Assembly (NCBI RefSeq): GCF_017161265.1
Contig: NZ_CP031393.1
Span: 2,657,999 to 2,721,998 of the forward strand
Origin: Treponema medium
GTDB lineage: Bacteria > Spirochaetota > Spirochaetia > Treponematales > Treponemataceae
DNA length: 64,000 nt
Direction: 5' to 3'
The notes below the pieces were generated by a model that saw only the letters and a list, made by a program, of their open reading frames with translations, did not search any database and was not told where the DNA came from. This document shows, one piece after another, positions 47,101 through 60,691 of the stretch (positions are counted from its first letter, which is position 1; every line of letters starts with the position of its first letter). Made by a program: the position numbers and the translations under genes.

Positions 47101-47763
47101 ATCGATTTTTTCAGGACCGAATACTTCGTTTTGAGACGCCCATTCACAAAGGCTGTCCCAAAAACAATTATACGAAGGATTCGCTGCAAGCTGTTCATCA
47201 GTAAAAAGAGGGTAAAAGGGCTGAAATGCGGGATTTTCATTTGCCAGTTTACACAAAATGAGTTCTTCAAACGCACGGTATTTATTTTCGATACCCGATA
47301 CCGGATCGGTATTACAGAACCAATCTTCAACCGTCATCGTCCCGCCGTAAACCTCAGCAGGAGGAAATTCGGTACAAAATTCGAGTAATAAATTGTCGAG
47401 GTCGGGCAACTGTTCCTTTGCAAGTTCCGCTTGCACAAAGTCATACCCGCTGCTAAAAAAATCGGCGCGTACATCCCGCCGGTAGAGGCGGCACATATAA
47501 TGGAATATTTCGTCGATGAGTCCCATCGCATTCAGTTGTCCTGCTTTTAAATACTGTTCTGGATGCACCGGCATCCCGAATGCGCCCGACTCGACAACCT
47601 CGTTATACTGAAAAGTAAAGGCATAAACATCGTTGATATTCCGTATAATTACATTCCCCGTCGATGAAAAGAGCGTTTTTGAAAAACGGCATTTTTCACG
47701 TATATCACGATGGATATGAAATTCCATAGTTTGAAAAAAACTATCCACATAAACTTTTTGCAT
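44164..47763 (-). CDS. Very large GH13 (alpha-amylase family) protein
   Basis: 1199 residues with a GH13 barrel in the centre. FNALWLIGVWERSP and GIRLAADMVPNHTG are conserved region I. PIIRFDAAMVLAKKHI, near residue 534, carries the nucleophile Asp. DTLLLAEAFWMMEG, near 598, carries the acid/base Glu. FMNNPDEETA, near 660, is at the region IV position. About 290 residues before and 400 after the barrel match nothing I recognise. No signal peptide is seen, so it probably acts on glycogen or oligosaccharides in the cytoplasm. Its exact reaction cannot be read. Confidence 0.85.
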   Translation of the reverse strand: MQKVYVDSFFQTMEFHIHRDIREKCRFSKTLFSSTGNVIIRNINDVYAFTFQYNEVVESGAFGMPVHPEQYLKAGQLNAMGLIDEIFHYMCRLYRRDVRADFFSSGYDFVQAELAKEQLPDLDNLLLEFCTEFPPAEVYGGTMTVEDWFCNTDPVSGIENKYRAFEELILCKLANENPAFQPFYPLFTDEQLAANPSYNCFWDSLCEWASQNEVFGPEKIDLISLLKAPVSYAPFSLKGQLEYIKMHWLDLLGEFIGRLLTSQDILSEEEKAAWQGGGGAGGHDAYHFEDLTQEYERFSADREWMPNVVMIAKSTLVWLDQLSKKYQRSITRLDQIPDEELVFLAEAGFNALWLIGVWERSPASARIKQICGNLEAAASAYSLTDYEIAGDIGGWEALENLRRRAGACGIRLAADMVPNHTGIDSKWVIERPDLFIQTRESPFPGYNFDGENLSHDSRVGIYLENHYYSKTDCAVVFKRVDHYTGDTRYIYHGNDGTGLPWNDTAQIDFLNPEAREEVIRKILHVARNFPIIRFDAAMVLAKKHIRRLWYPEPGRGGDIASRSRFALSTEEFQKRLPEEFWREVVDRCAVEAPDTLLLAEAFWMMEGYFVRTLGMHRVYNSAFMNMLKKEDNAKYRMTIKNTLEFDPQILKRYVNFMNNPDEETAVAQFGRDDKYFGVCTMLVAMPGLPMFGHGQIEGFEEKYGMEYRRAYYDEQVNIGLVERHRREIFPLMKQRRLFSGVENFLLYDFWTDGQVNENVFAWSNVHGDSGSLILYNNKYERAIGWINMSAAYAVKGADDEKRLVQRTLAQGLQLTVTSNRFVIFQEQHSKLWFIRKSTEIAERGLFAALNGFETQVFLNIHEVTDTPDELYRKLYEKLNGSGVADVAMGINEIKFKKLYDSLDVCVSKEILQDCIQLVKDCKHTENRHETELKIQSFINKLEPLAVVFLTALDETYRSNQVEHFLEEKVPSVKTSVKQLLTLYKARIYRLLFCASGLLVQEMPLTEMTSAVTVFIHKMCGTYSQLAVSFGSLFLMAVEDIAVYYKMEENISRLFAFLHLDEKLTALIRSTGFDIDPIENKADTVKYLYYVHNARGKKSIRRTGIVHRMAQDPNIIIRIGIHEWDGIKWFNREAAELLADDMAAMLFLSAARPVKQAECVKKTSASVEKYCRIDEEFSAAIHKSGYQVDRYLKIFAGTLK

Positions 47764-47920
47764 ATATTATCCTCGTATGTGCTAATTATATGCTGAAAAT
47801 CCGAATATGTGAAGCTAGGCTAGCGTTTTTCACATTCATAAGATATACTAATAGATAGAGTTTAGTTTTAAATGCTAAATTATACTCAATTTTAAAGAAT
47901 GCTATTTTGCAGGAGGTTTT

Positions 47921-48811
47921 ATGATGGACAAGCAAAAAATAGAACGGATGCACACCGGTAAAGGATTTATCGCAGCCCTTGATCAGAGCGGCGGTAGTAC
48001 GCCTAAGGCCTTAGCTGCCTACGGTGTCGGGAAAGATGCCTACTCCAATGAAAAAGAGATGTTTGATATGGTGCATGCCATGCGCACGCGGATTATCACC
48101 AGCAAAGAATTCGATAAAAAACACATTCTCGGCGCTATTCTTTTTGAACAAACGATGGATCGCGATATCGAAGGCATTCCTACGGCAGATTACCTGTGGG
48201 ATAAACGCGGCGTTCTTCCGTTCCTAAAGGTCGATAAGGGACTTGCAGACTTAGCTGAAGGTGTTCAGATGATGAAGCCGATGCCCGATTTGGAAGCATT
48301 GCTGCAGCGCGCTGTACAGAAGCATATCTTCGGTACAAAAATGCGCTCTGTGATAAAGGAAGCAAATCCGGCCGGTATCAAAAAAGTTATCGACCAGCAG
48401 TTCGAAATCGGGCTACAGATTGCAAAGCATGGATTAGTACCGATTATCGAGCCGGAAGTAGACATTCACAGCTCTGATAAAGCAAAGTGCGAAGATATTC
48501 TAAAACAAGAAATTCACGACCACATTGCAAAATTGCCGAAGGATGTATTGATTATGCTCAAGCTGAGTATCCCGACGCAGGCAGACCTGTATAAAGAGTT
48601 TATCGACCATCCGCAGGTTGTGCGTGTCGTTGCGCTTTCGGGCGGCTACAGCAGAGAAGAAGCCAATGCCCTGCTGGCAAAGAACCACGGGATGATTGCA
48701 AGCTTCTCCCGCGCCCTTGCTGAGGATCTGCGCGCACAGCAGTCGCAAGAAGAATTTGATAAAACCCTTTCCACTGCGATTAAGAGTATCTACGACGCTT
48801 CGATTACATAA
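47921..48811 (+). CDS. Class I fructose-bisphosphate aldolase
   Basis: A 296-residue class I aldolase that cleaves fructose 1,6-bisphosphate in glycolysis via a Schiff-base Lys. Visible are [71 protein letters not shown] (probable Schiff-base Lys) and [16 protein letters not shown]. An ideal AGGAGG lies 6 bp before the ATG. The gene stands alone and is followed by a three-hairpin repeat. Confidence 0.94.
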   Translation: MMDKQKIERMHTGKGFIAALDQSGGSTPKALAAYGVGKDAYSNEKEMFDMVHAMRTRIITSKEFDKKHILGAILFEQTMDRDIEGIPTADYLWDKRGVLPFLKVDKGLADLAEGVQMMKPMPDLEALLQRAVQKHIFGTKMRSVIKEANPAGIKKVIDQQFEIGLQIAKHGLVPIIEPEVDIHSSDKAKCEDILKQEIHDHIAKLPKDVLIMLKLSIPTQADLYKEFIDHPQVVRVVALSGGYSREEANALLAKNHGMIASFSRALAEDLRAQQSQEEFDKTLSTAIKSIYDASIT

Positions 48812-48828
48812 TTGACCTGCCGCATAAG

Positions 48829-48980
48829 CAATTCATGGGGCTGTCCAAAAACTTCAGTTTTTGGACAGTTTCCTTAGATTTAGATGCGACGTTTAAAATT
48901 AAGTCATTATAAAGACTTAATTTTAAACTCGACGGGGATGTCCCGAAAGTAACCAACTTTTGGGACATCCCCATGAATTG
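48829..48980. repeat. Three-hairpin modular repeat, copy 2, with 12-bp terminal inverted repeat
   Basis: 48841-48867 is a perfect hairpin CTGTCCAAAAACT. 48891-48905 pairs with 48914-48928 (GTTTAAAATTAAGTC). A last hairpin GGGATGTCC...TAACCA...GGACATCCC ends at 48972. Part sequences match copy 1 (13171-13390) almost exactly, but the enclosed small stems of copy 1 are absent. CAATTCATGGGG at 48829-48840 is perfectly inverted at 48969-48980. The rest of the 367-bp gap up to 49178 holds only a repeat-start motif near 49118. Confidence 0.8.
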
Positions 48981-49178
48981 CCCGCCCCATCCTTTTAACA
49001 TAGAAAAACCGCTATGAAACGTGTCTTGCATTAGTAGATACATAAGTTGATACTTGTTTGGAACCGCTATGTATGCAGATTCTGTGGAAAGTTTTAGATT
49101 CTCATATACCGTGTCGTAATCAACACCCCCGACAGAGATTCATCCGTGGATAGCATTGATGAAATGGCTGTGATTTCC

Positions 49179-49907
49179 TTAAAGTCTGAAAGAAACAGCG
49201 AGCCGGAGTGTAAAGGTGTTTCCCAATCCGAATGTTCCGGTTATTTTATCTTTTTCACTAGGATTTGAGCTTTTATGAGTAATAAAAATGCCGGAAAAGC
49301 TGAGCATATCATGTATGCTGGCTGTAATACCGATATGCTGTGTAAACAAATACTGCAGTCCTATATGCAATGCAACCGGTGACACTGCATAATAAAAAGT
49401 TGTTCCAATTGTTTTGTTTTTCCATGGTCTAAAAGATCCTGCGGCAACTCCCGGCCCGATTCCGCAGTGAATACTAAACGGCTGTTTAACTCCGTACGTG
49501 TAGCCGAACAGTATCTGCCCATCAACAATAGAGCCTATGGTGTACTGTTTTTCGTTACCGAAACCGCCCTGTTTGAATAGGGTAATAGGACGCCCTATAT
49601 TATTGATAATGCTAAAAGTAAAGCCGCTTGTTTCGTGCGTAAAGTGCATATCGATGCCGGTTGACGGAACCGGTATAATGTACGTAACTGCTTTTTGAGA
49701 AAACGCATCCGATTCTCCGATATTTTCTACTTCAAAAAAACTCCGTACCGTATGTACGGTACCCCCTACACCGGGAGAGAAAGTAATTTCTGCTGCAGAA
49801 AGGGAAATACCAATAAATAATAAAAATGCAAGCGCTGCACGCTTTTTTGCGACATAAGTCATCGTTGCAAACTTTGTAAAAGAACAAAATGAATTTTTTA
49901 ATTTCAT
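49179..49907 (-). CDS. Outer-membrane beta-barrel-like protein (treponemal, DUF2715-like)
   Basis: About 242 residues. A signal peptide (AALAFLLFIGISLSAAE) is followed by alternating hydrophobic and polar strands, many Gly, Phe and Tyr, and a C-terminal LRLAVSFRL resembling a terminal beta strand. It resembles the treponeme-only DUF2715 group by overall pattern, from memory only. ATG 49907 is preferred (AGGAGG 6 bp upstream) over the in-frame ATG at 49931. A function in the outer membrane is inferred. Confidence 0.7.
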   Translation of the reverse strand: MKLKNSFCSFTKFATMTYVAKKRAALAFLLFIGISLSAAEITFSPGVGGTVHTVRSFFEVENIGESDAFSQKAVTYIIPVPSTGIDMHFTHETSGFTFSIINNIGRPITLFKQGGFGNEKQYTIGSIVDGQILFGYTYGVKQPFSIHCGIGPGVAAGSFRPWKNKTIGTTFYYAVSPVALHIGLQYLFTQHIGITASIHDMLSFSGIFITHKSSNPSEKDKITGTFGLGNTFTLRLAVSFRL

Positions 49908-50052
49908 GACTATTTCCTCCTGTGTATTCATCGAATGACGCTACGGTTGAATGCTAACATTGCATATACTATATGTCAAGTATTATGAAAAAACCTGTCA
50001 AAAATACAAATATGATTTAGAACAAACGTTAGAAAGGCGAGCTTTTCACATA

Positions 50053-50109
50053 CGAGGTTCTGATGGATATTCATTTTAACAGGCCGACGGCAAAACACAA
50101 AAAAGAATA
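50053..50109 (+). pseudogene. Duplicated 5' fragment of the GNAT gene
   Basis: About 57 bp, including the RBS context GAGGTTCTG and the start ATG at 50063, are nearly identical to the start of the GNAT gene at 50477. Both read MDIHFNR(P/L)TAK(H/Y)KKE; identity then stops. The fragment lies 414 bp upstream of the intact gene, with a small open frame between them. The same gap (49908-50185) shows nothing else. Confidence 0.8.
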
Positions 50110-50185
50110 TGAGACACACGATACAAACCACACATGCATAGTATCAGTCAGTTATTTATTGTATAATTAGGTATAGGAGCCTATT

Positions 50186-50416
50186 ATGAGTCGTAAAGTT
50201 TTTTGTGAAAAAGATGGAGTTGTAATTACCTATACCGATAACGATGTATATTTTGAAGACTCTAAAACAGCCGAAGCTATCTTGCTTACAAACGGAGGAG
50301 AAATAATCCATTCTAATTTTGATAGAGAAAAAAATGAATATTTTAAAAATTATCTCAAGCAGATTTATCAGTCTATCACGGCATTCCGTAATCTTGATGC
50401 ACTGGAGACTGCTTGA
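50186..50416 (+). CDS. Small hypothetical protein, 76 residues
   Basis: The frame starts at ATG 50186 with AGGAG 7 bp upstream and a TATAAT at 50161, so it is probably expressed. The product begins MSRKVFCEKDGVVITYTDNDVYFEDSK and has a charged C-terminal half (NFDREKNEYFKNYLKQIYQS). I recognise no family. AT-rich base use and location between two copies of the GNAT gene start suggest an acquired or rearranged segment. Confidence 0.55.
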   Translation: MSRKVFCEKDGVVITYTDNDVYFEDSKTAEAILLTNGGEIIHSNFDREKNEYFKNYLKQIYQSITAFRNLDALETA

Positions 50417-50476
50417 TGCCCAATAGTACAGAAGTGCAATTTTATAATTGATTGTATAAGAAGTATAGAGGTTCTG

Positions 50477-50977
50477 ATGGATATTCATTTTAACAGGCTG
50501 ACTGCAAAATATAAAAAAGAAACAATTGATATTTTCAATTATTATATCGAACATACAACAGCAGCATACCGTTCCGAAAAAGTTGGGTATGACTTCTTTA
50601 ACACCCTCGTTGATGACGACGTTGTCAGCGCATACGCGATAATGAATAATGCAAACGAGGTTATCGGATTTTGTATGCTGGAAAAATATAAAAACATTCG
50701 AACATTTAACGAACTCGGCGATTGCATGTATTTCATTAAACCGGAAATGACCGGAAAAGGCGTGGGACGGAAAATCGTATCATTGCTGGAAAATGACGCA
50801 AAACTGCACGGAATGAAAAAGCTTGTCGTTGATATATCCGATGAAAATGAAAAAAGTATTGCATTTCATAAGAAGCATGAGTTTATTGAATACGGAAGAT
50901 TGAAGAACTGTTGGCGGAAATTCGGCAGGAACATCGGAATAGTATATATGTATAAAGACATAGGTACGGCAACATAA
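50477..50977 (+). CDS. GNAT-family N-acetyltransferase
   Basis: A 166-residue acetyltransferase. The acetyl-CoA-binding region is YFIKPEMTGKGVGRKIVSLLENDAKLHG (Q/RxxGxG/A type, here GKGVGRK), followed by LVVDISDENEKSIAFHKKHEFIEYG. It resembles the phosphinothricin acetyltransferase-like subgroup, but the substrate is unknown. AAAAATATAAA-rich composition differs from the housekeeping genes nearby, and its start region is duplicated at 50053. Confidence 0.85.
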   Translation: MDIHFNRLTAKYKKETIDIFNYYIEHTTAAYRSEKVGYDFFNTLVDDDVVSAYAIMNNANEVIGFCMLEKYKNIRTFNELGDCMYFIKPEMTGKGVGRKIVSLLENDAKLHGMKKLVVDISDENEKSIAFHKKHEFIEYGRLKNCWRKFGRNIGIVYMYKDIGTAT

Positions 50978-51048
50978 AAAAAAGAAAAGGTAAAAAAACA
51001 GCAGGTCGGCTCGTTAAATTTTTATAGAAAAAGATTCAGGAAAGGATT

Positions 51049-51906
51049 ATGGAATTTGCAAATGAATTTTTGCCGCTCCTTGAGCGGCTGAAAGCAGCCC
51101 TTACGGAAGCGGATACGGTACTCATCGGAGCGGGCGCGGGGCTTTCGACTTCGGCAGGTTTTACCTATTCAGGGGAACGCTTTGAAAAACATTTTGCGGA
51201 TTTCCGCGCGAAGTACGGTTTTTCGGATATGTATACGGGCGGGTTTTATCCGTACACGACATTGGAGGAACACTGGGCGTACTGGAGCCGGTATATTATG
51301 ATAAACCGCTATGCCGATGCACCGAAACCGGTCTACGAAAACCTGCGTAAGTTGATAGACGGTAAGAATTATTTTGTGCTGACTACGAATGTCGATCACT
51401 GCTTTCAGAAAGCGGGCTTTGATAAGGCGCGGCTGTTTTATACGCAGGGTGATTACGGTTTGTTTCAGTGCAGCGTGCCGTGTCATCAGAATACGTATGA
51501 CAACGAAGCGCAGGTGCGAACAATGTATGAGCAACAGCACGATATGAAGATTCCGAAAGAATTGATTCCGTACTGTCCGGTGTGCGGCAAACCGATGAGT
51601 ATGAATCTGCGGGCTGATGACACGTTTGTAGAAGATGCCGGTTGGCAGGTTGCTGCTCAACGCTATGCCGATTTTCTTACGGCATACAAAAACAGCCGCA
51701 TCCTCTTTTTAGAACTCGGCGTTGGAGCAAACACACCCGGGATTATCAAATATCCGTTCCAACACATGGCGGCACATAATCCGCAGTCGGTCTACGTGTG
51801 CATCAATTACGGAGAGGCGTTTTCACCGCAAGAAATCGAGCAGCGTTCAATTTGCATCAACGGAGATATCGGTGAGGTGATAACGGAGCTGATAGAACAG
51901 CATTAA
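51049..51906 (+). CDS. Sirtuin of the class M (SirTM) type
   Basis: A 285-residue Sir2-fold protein. NAD-binding VLIGAGAGLSTSAGFTYSGERFEKHF opens the Rossmann domain. VLTTNVDHCFQKAG replaces the usual QNIDGLH, and YTQGDYGLFQC has Gln where deacetylating sirtuins have the catalytic His. CxxC motif YCPVCGKPMS remains for zinc. These changes match class M sirtuins, which ADP-ribosylate a lipoylated GcvH-like protein. Macrodomain, GcvH-L and lipoate ligase genes usually beside SirTM are not found here. Confidence 0.8.
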   Translation: MEFANEFLPLLERLKAALTEADTVLIGAGAGLSTSAGFTYSGERFEKHFADFRAKYGFSDMYTGGFYPYTTLEEHWAYWSRYIMINRYADAPKPVYENLRKLIDGKNYFVLTTNVDHCFQKAGFDKARLFYTQGDYGLFQCSVPCHQNTYDNEAQVRTMYEQQHDMKIPKELIPYCPVCGKPMSMNLRADDTFVEDAGWQVAAQRYADFLTAYKNSRILFLELGVGANTPGIIKYPFQHMAAHNPQSVYVCINYGEAFSPQEIEQRSICINGDIGEVITELIEQH

Positions 51907-52019
51907 CTTTTAAAAACAGCAGAAAATCACGGAAAATACCGCAGGATAGCATAATCATCTAATCTATGATAAACTTTATCTCACTATACTAACTAAAAGA
52001 TTGCCAGAGGGAGGCTATA

Positions 52020-53195
52020 ATGTTTAATTTTGTTTTTGATGTACCGGTAAAGATACTGTTCGGAAAAGGCAGTGTCGAAGGGCTTGCCGATGAGATAGTA
52101 AAATACGGCAATAGAGTGCTGCTCTGTTACGGCGGCGGGAGTATCAAGAAAATCGGCCTTTACGATACGATAACCGCACAGTTAAAATCAAAAGGTATTT
52201 TTTATGCGGAACTATCCGGCATTTCTCCCAACCCGCGGATAGAAGAAGTTGAAAAAGGAATCGCGCTGGTACGGGAACATAAGCTTGATTTTATCCTTCC
52301 TGTCGGCGGCGGAAGTTCCATCGATTGTGCTAAGACAATCGCTGCCGGTGCGCACTATAACGGCGACCCGTGGGACATTGTTACCCGGAAGGCATCAGCG
52401 GAGAACGTCCTCCCGCTCGGTACTGTCTTAACCCTTGCAGCGACGGGTTCCGAAATGAATTGCGGAGCCGTTATTACTAACTTTAAAACCAAGGAAAAGC
52501 TCGGCTTTGAAGTTCCGCTTGTAATGCCTAAGTTCTCCGTGATGGATCCGTGCTACACCTTTTCGGTACCCAAAGCGCATACGGCTGCCGGTACTGCGGA
52601 TATTATGAGCCATACCTTTGAAAGTTATTTTTCTTTGGACGATGGGGCTTACTTACAAGACCGGTTCGCCGAAGCGATACTCAAGACTTGTATCCATTAC
52701 GGCCCCATTGCGCTGAAGGAACCCGATAATTATGACGCCCGCGCCAATCTGATGTGGGCAGGAACATGGGCAATTAACGGCTTGTTAGGTTGCGGAAAAA
52801 TGACGATGTGGTCGGCTCATCCGATGGAACACGAGCTGAGCGCCTTTTACGACATTACGCACGGGGTAGGACTTGCAATCCTGACCCCTCACTGGATGCG
52901 GCACGTGCTGAACGACAATACCGTGCATAAGCTTGCCGAATACGGCGTCAATGTGTGGGGCTTGCCCGTAGACGCGGATGTCTATAAAACCGCAAACGCC
53001 GCCATCGATAAGACATCGGAATTTTTTGCATCGCTCGGTATCCCGATGACGCTGCGTGAAGTCGGTATCGGCGAAGAGCATCTTAAAGAGATGGCGGAAG
53101 CGGCTGTGATGCACCGGAGCCGCAGCGGAAAAATCCGCGGCTTCCAAACCTTAACGGCAGCCGATGTCCTTGCAATTTATAAAGCGGCGCTGTAA
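52020..53195 (+). CDS. Iron-containing alcohol dehydrogenase
   Basis: A 391-residue group III alcohol dehydrogenase of the butanol dehydrogenase/YqhD branch. It has LCYGGGSIKKIGLYD, LPVGGGSSIDCAKTIAAGA (nucleotide site), LTLAATGSEMNCGAVITN and AGTADIMSHTFESYF. Metal-binding His residues lie in MWSAHPMEHELSAFYDITHGVGLAIL. It would reduce aldehydes with NAD(P)H during fermentation or detoxification. GAGGGAGG precedes the ATG. It is followed 29 bp later by the M50 protease gene. Confidence 0.93.
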   Translation: MFNFVFDVPVKILFGKGSVEGLADEIVKYGNRVLLCYGGGSIKKIGLYDTITAQLKSKGIFYAELSGISPNPRIEEVEKGIALVREHKLDFILPVGGGSSIDCAKTIAAGAHYNGDPWDIVTRKASAENVLPLGTVLTLAATGSEMNCGAVITNFKTKEKLGFEVPLVMPKFSVMDPCYTFSVPKAHTAAGTADIMSHTFESYFSLDDGAYLQDRFAEAILKTCIHYGPIALKEPDNYDARANLMWAGTWAINGLLGCGKMTMWSAHPMEHELSAFYDITHGVGLAILTPHWMRHVLNDNTVHKLAEYGVNVWGLPVDADVYKTANAAIDKTSEFFASLGIPMTLREVGIGEEHLKEMAEAAVMHRSRSGKIRGFQTLTAADVLAIYKAAL

Positions 53196-53224
53196 AAGAG
53201 TTTTTACACTGATAGCGTTCTTTT

Positions 53225-53851
53225 ATGAATTTTAACTGGACTAATATACTGTATTCGCTGCCCGGGATTATTATCGGCCTTACCGTACATGAATTCAGCC
53301 ATGCCTTCGTTGCGGATAAACTCGGCGATGGCACGGCAAGAGCACAAGGGCGGCTCACATTAAATCCGTTCTATCATATCGACCCGATCGGGATGGTTTT
53401 TATCTTGTTTGCAGGATTCGGCTGGGCAAAACCGGTACAATTTGATATGAGAAACCTGAAATCGCCTAAGCGAGACCGGATACTGATTGCATTGGCAGGA
53501 CCGCTTTCGAATTTAATATTGGGAATAGTATTTCTCTTCATTATCAAATTGTTTTTTTCTTTTTTATATTTTTTACCGGAGGCACTCTATATAAGTCTGT
53601 TTAGACTGCTGTTCTATATTTCCGTCATAAATCTGGGGCTGTTCATATTTAATATGCTGCCAATTCCGCCGCTGGACGGCAGTCATGTATTTTTATCGGG
53701 ACTCAATTTAAGCAATGAAGTTGAGCGGAAGATAACACAATACGGCACTCTTACTTTGTTTGCTGTTATAATCATCGAAAACATAATCGATATCGATTTA
53801 CTCCCTATCGGTACATTTACTCATTGGGTTGTAGGTTTAGTTTTTCGTTAA
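53225..53851 (+). CDS. Site-2-protease-type M50 membrane metalloprotease
   Basis: A 208-residue polytopic protein with HEFSH (zinc HExxH, about residues 21-25) in the first membrane region, GRLTLNPFYHIDPIGMVF, and a C-terminal MLPIPPLDGSHVF (second metal ligand, DG). These match the small S2P branch (YwhC-like) without PDZ domain. It would cut membrane-embedded substrates, such as anti-sigma factors or signal peptides, but none is indicated nearby. Confidence 0.9.
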   Translation: MNFNWTNILYSLPGIIIGLTVHEFSHAFVADKLGDGTARAQGRLTLNPFYHIDPIGMVFILFAGFGWAKPVQFDMRNLKSPKRDRILIALAGPLSNLILGIVFLFIIKLFFSFLYFLPEALYISLFRLLFYISVINLGLFIFNMLPIPPLDGSHVFLSGLNLSNEVERKITQYGTLTLFAVIIIENIIDIDLLPIGTFTHWVVGLVFR

Positions 53852-53960
53852 CTAATGAGAATCAACAAATATATTTGAAGCACGGCTGCGCTGCGCCGGA
53901 AATCCGATGCGTTTACTCTAATATGAAATGTGGCATTCGCTACCAAAATCCGTAAACTTA

Positions 53961-53969
53961 TGGTATAAT
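53961..53969 (+). promoter_or_regulatory. Extended -10 promoter of the restriction-modification operon
   Basis: TGG followed by TATAAT at 53964-53969 forms an extended -10 element 56 bp before the hsdR ATG. No clear -35 is seen, which is acceptable for this promoter class. Confidence 0.55.
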
Positions 53970-54024
53970 ACTTCCCATAGTTTTGATTATCGGAATATGA
54001 GTATGGGAACATCAGGATATAGTT

Positions 54025-59086
<5,062 letters not shown>

Positions 59087-59113
59087 TGATGGCAGTTACA
59101 GGGAGATCATAAC

Positions 59114-60691
59114 GTGAACACAAACGCACTACGCCAAAAGATTTTAGACCTCGCAATTCACGGAAAATTGGTGAAACAAGACCCTACCGCTGAAAGCGCA
59201 GCCGTACTCCTTGAAAAAATCCGCGCGGAAAAAGAGAAAAAAATCGCCTCCGGTGAACTGAAACGCGATAAAAACGATTCGTATATTTTTATCGGTGATG
59301 ATAACAGGCACTATGAGAAGTTCTCAGACGGCAGGGTGAAGGATATCGAGGATGTGCTTCCCTTTGCCGTGCCGGAGGGATGGGCATGGTGCAGGTTGGG
59401 AGAAGTTGGTTCTTGGCGCTCAGGAAGTACGCCAAATCGAAAAAACATTGCTTTTTATCAAAATGGAACTATTCCATGGCTTTTAACTGGTGATTTAAAC
59501 GATGGAATCATAACAGATATTCCTAATAAAATTACAGAAGAGGCATACAGTCAAACCTCATTGAAATTAAATCCGATAAACTCTGTCTGCATGGCTATGT
59601 ACGGAGCTACAATCGGGAAACTTGGAATATTATCAACCCCTGCCTCAACAAATCAGGCTTGTTGTGTTTGTAGTGATTTTAAGGGTATCTCAAATAAATA
59701 CCTGTTTTACTTCTTACTGCAGCACAGAGAAGAATTTATACAGCTTGGTTTTGGTGGGGCACAACCAAATATTTCTAAAGCAAAAATTATAACAACTCTT
59801 ATTCCTCTTCCGTCTTTACCGGAACAACAACGCATCGTCACAAAAATCGAAGCAATCTTTGCACAAATCGATCTATTGGAGCAAAGCAAAACCGACCTAC
59901 AAACCGCTATCAAGCAAGCAAAAAGCAAAATCCTAGAACTAGCCATTCACGGAAAACTTGTTCCACAAGATCCGAATGATGAACCGGCAAGCGTTATGCT
60001 GGAAAGACTCCGTGCTGAGAAGGAAGCTAAAATCGCAACCGGTGAGGTGAAACGAGACAAGCATGATTCGTACATCTATAAAAATGCTGCTGATAATTGT
60101 TATTATGAGAAGATTGATGACGGAACCGAGGAACAGATTGAAGTGCCGTTTGATTTGCCGGAAAACTGGTGTTGGGAAAAAATTTCTTCAATATGTAAAA
60201 TAAATCCTAAGAATAAGCTGAATGATGCTTTAGAAGTTTCTTTCGTACCAATGACCTTAATTGATTCAGAATTTAATAGCAATTTTACCTATGAATTACG
60301 AACATGGAGAACAGTAAAATCCGGTTTCAGTCATTTTTCCGATAATGATATTGGAATTGCAAAAATCACCCCTTGTTTTGAAAATAGAAAATCTGTAATT
60401 TTTAAGAATTTAAATAACAAACATGGAGCGGGAACTACGGAATTACATATATTACGAATAAACAGTAAATATATTCTTAATGAATATGTATTTTGGTTTA
60501 TAAAAACCGATAGTTTCATCAAAGCAGGTATTAGTAATTTTACAGGTGCTGTAGGACAGCAGCGGATTGGAAAAGAATTTCTTTCAAAAATTCTTATTCC
60601 GATTCCACCCTTAAATGAGCAAATTAAAATATGTCGAAATATCAATAAAATAATGGAAAATTTAGCCGAGATTATTTTGAATTTTATCTAA
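59114..60691 (+). CDS. hsdS: Type I specificity subunit (expressed copy)
   Basis: 525 residues with two target-recognition domains. Each is preceded by a conserved module: ALRQKILDLAIHGKLVKQDP...HYEKFSDG at the start and SKILELAIHGKLVPQDP...YYEKIDDG near residue 280. Each recognition domain begins with a VPEGWAWCRLGE or LPENWCWEKI type motif and ends with a PLPSLPEQQRIV or PIPPLNEQIKIC coiled-coil segment. Start is GTG 59114 behind GGGAGA. Both modules are matched by inverted copies downstream, so sequence variants are expected by inversion. Its end overlaps the silent cassette by 30 bp. Confidence 0.93.
   Translation: MNTNALRQKILDLAIHGKLVKQDPTAESAAVLLEKIRAEKEKKIASGELKRDKNDSYIFIGDDNRHYEKFSDGRVKDIEDVLPFAVPEGWAWCRLGEVGSWRSGSTPNRKNIAFYQNGTIPWLLTGDLNDGIITDIPNKITEEAYSQTSLKLNPINSVCMAMYGATIGKLGILSTPASTNQACCVCSDFKGISNKYLFYFLLQHREEFIQLGFGGAQPNISKAKIITTLIPLPSLPEQQRIVTKIEAIFAQIDLLEQSKTDLQTAIKQAKSKILELAIHGKLVPQDPNDEPASVMLERLRAEKEAKIATGEVKRDKHDSYIYKNAADNCYYEKIDDGTEEQIEVPFDLPENWCWEKISSICKINPKNKLNDALEVSFVPMTLIDSEFNSNFTYELRTWRTVKSGFSHFSDNDIGIAKITPCFENRKSVIFKNLNNKHGAGTTELHILRINSKYILNEYVFWFIKTDSFIKAGISNFTGAVGQQRIGKEFLSKILIPIPPLNEQIKICRNINKIMENLAEIILNFI
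59258..59352 (+). repeat. Long inverted repeat in hsdS, left arm
   Basis: These 95 bp in the first conserved module of hsdS match 63906-64000 on the opposite strand perfectly. Similarity continues at a lower level into the recognition domain start (VPEGWAWCRLGE). The match runs to the end of the window, so the true length is greater. Confidence 0.9.
60097..60119 (+). repeat. 23-bp inverted repeat in hsdS, left arm
   Basis: A perfect 23-bp match, in inverted orientation, with 61228-61250. It encodes the YYEKID boundary just before the second recognition domain, so inversion here would exchange that domain. Confidence 0.92.
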
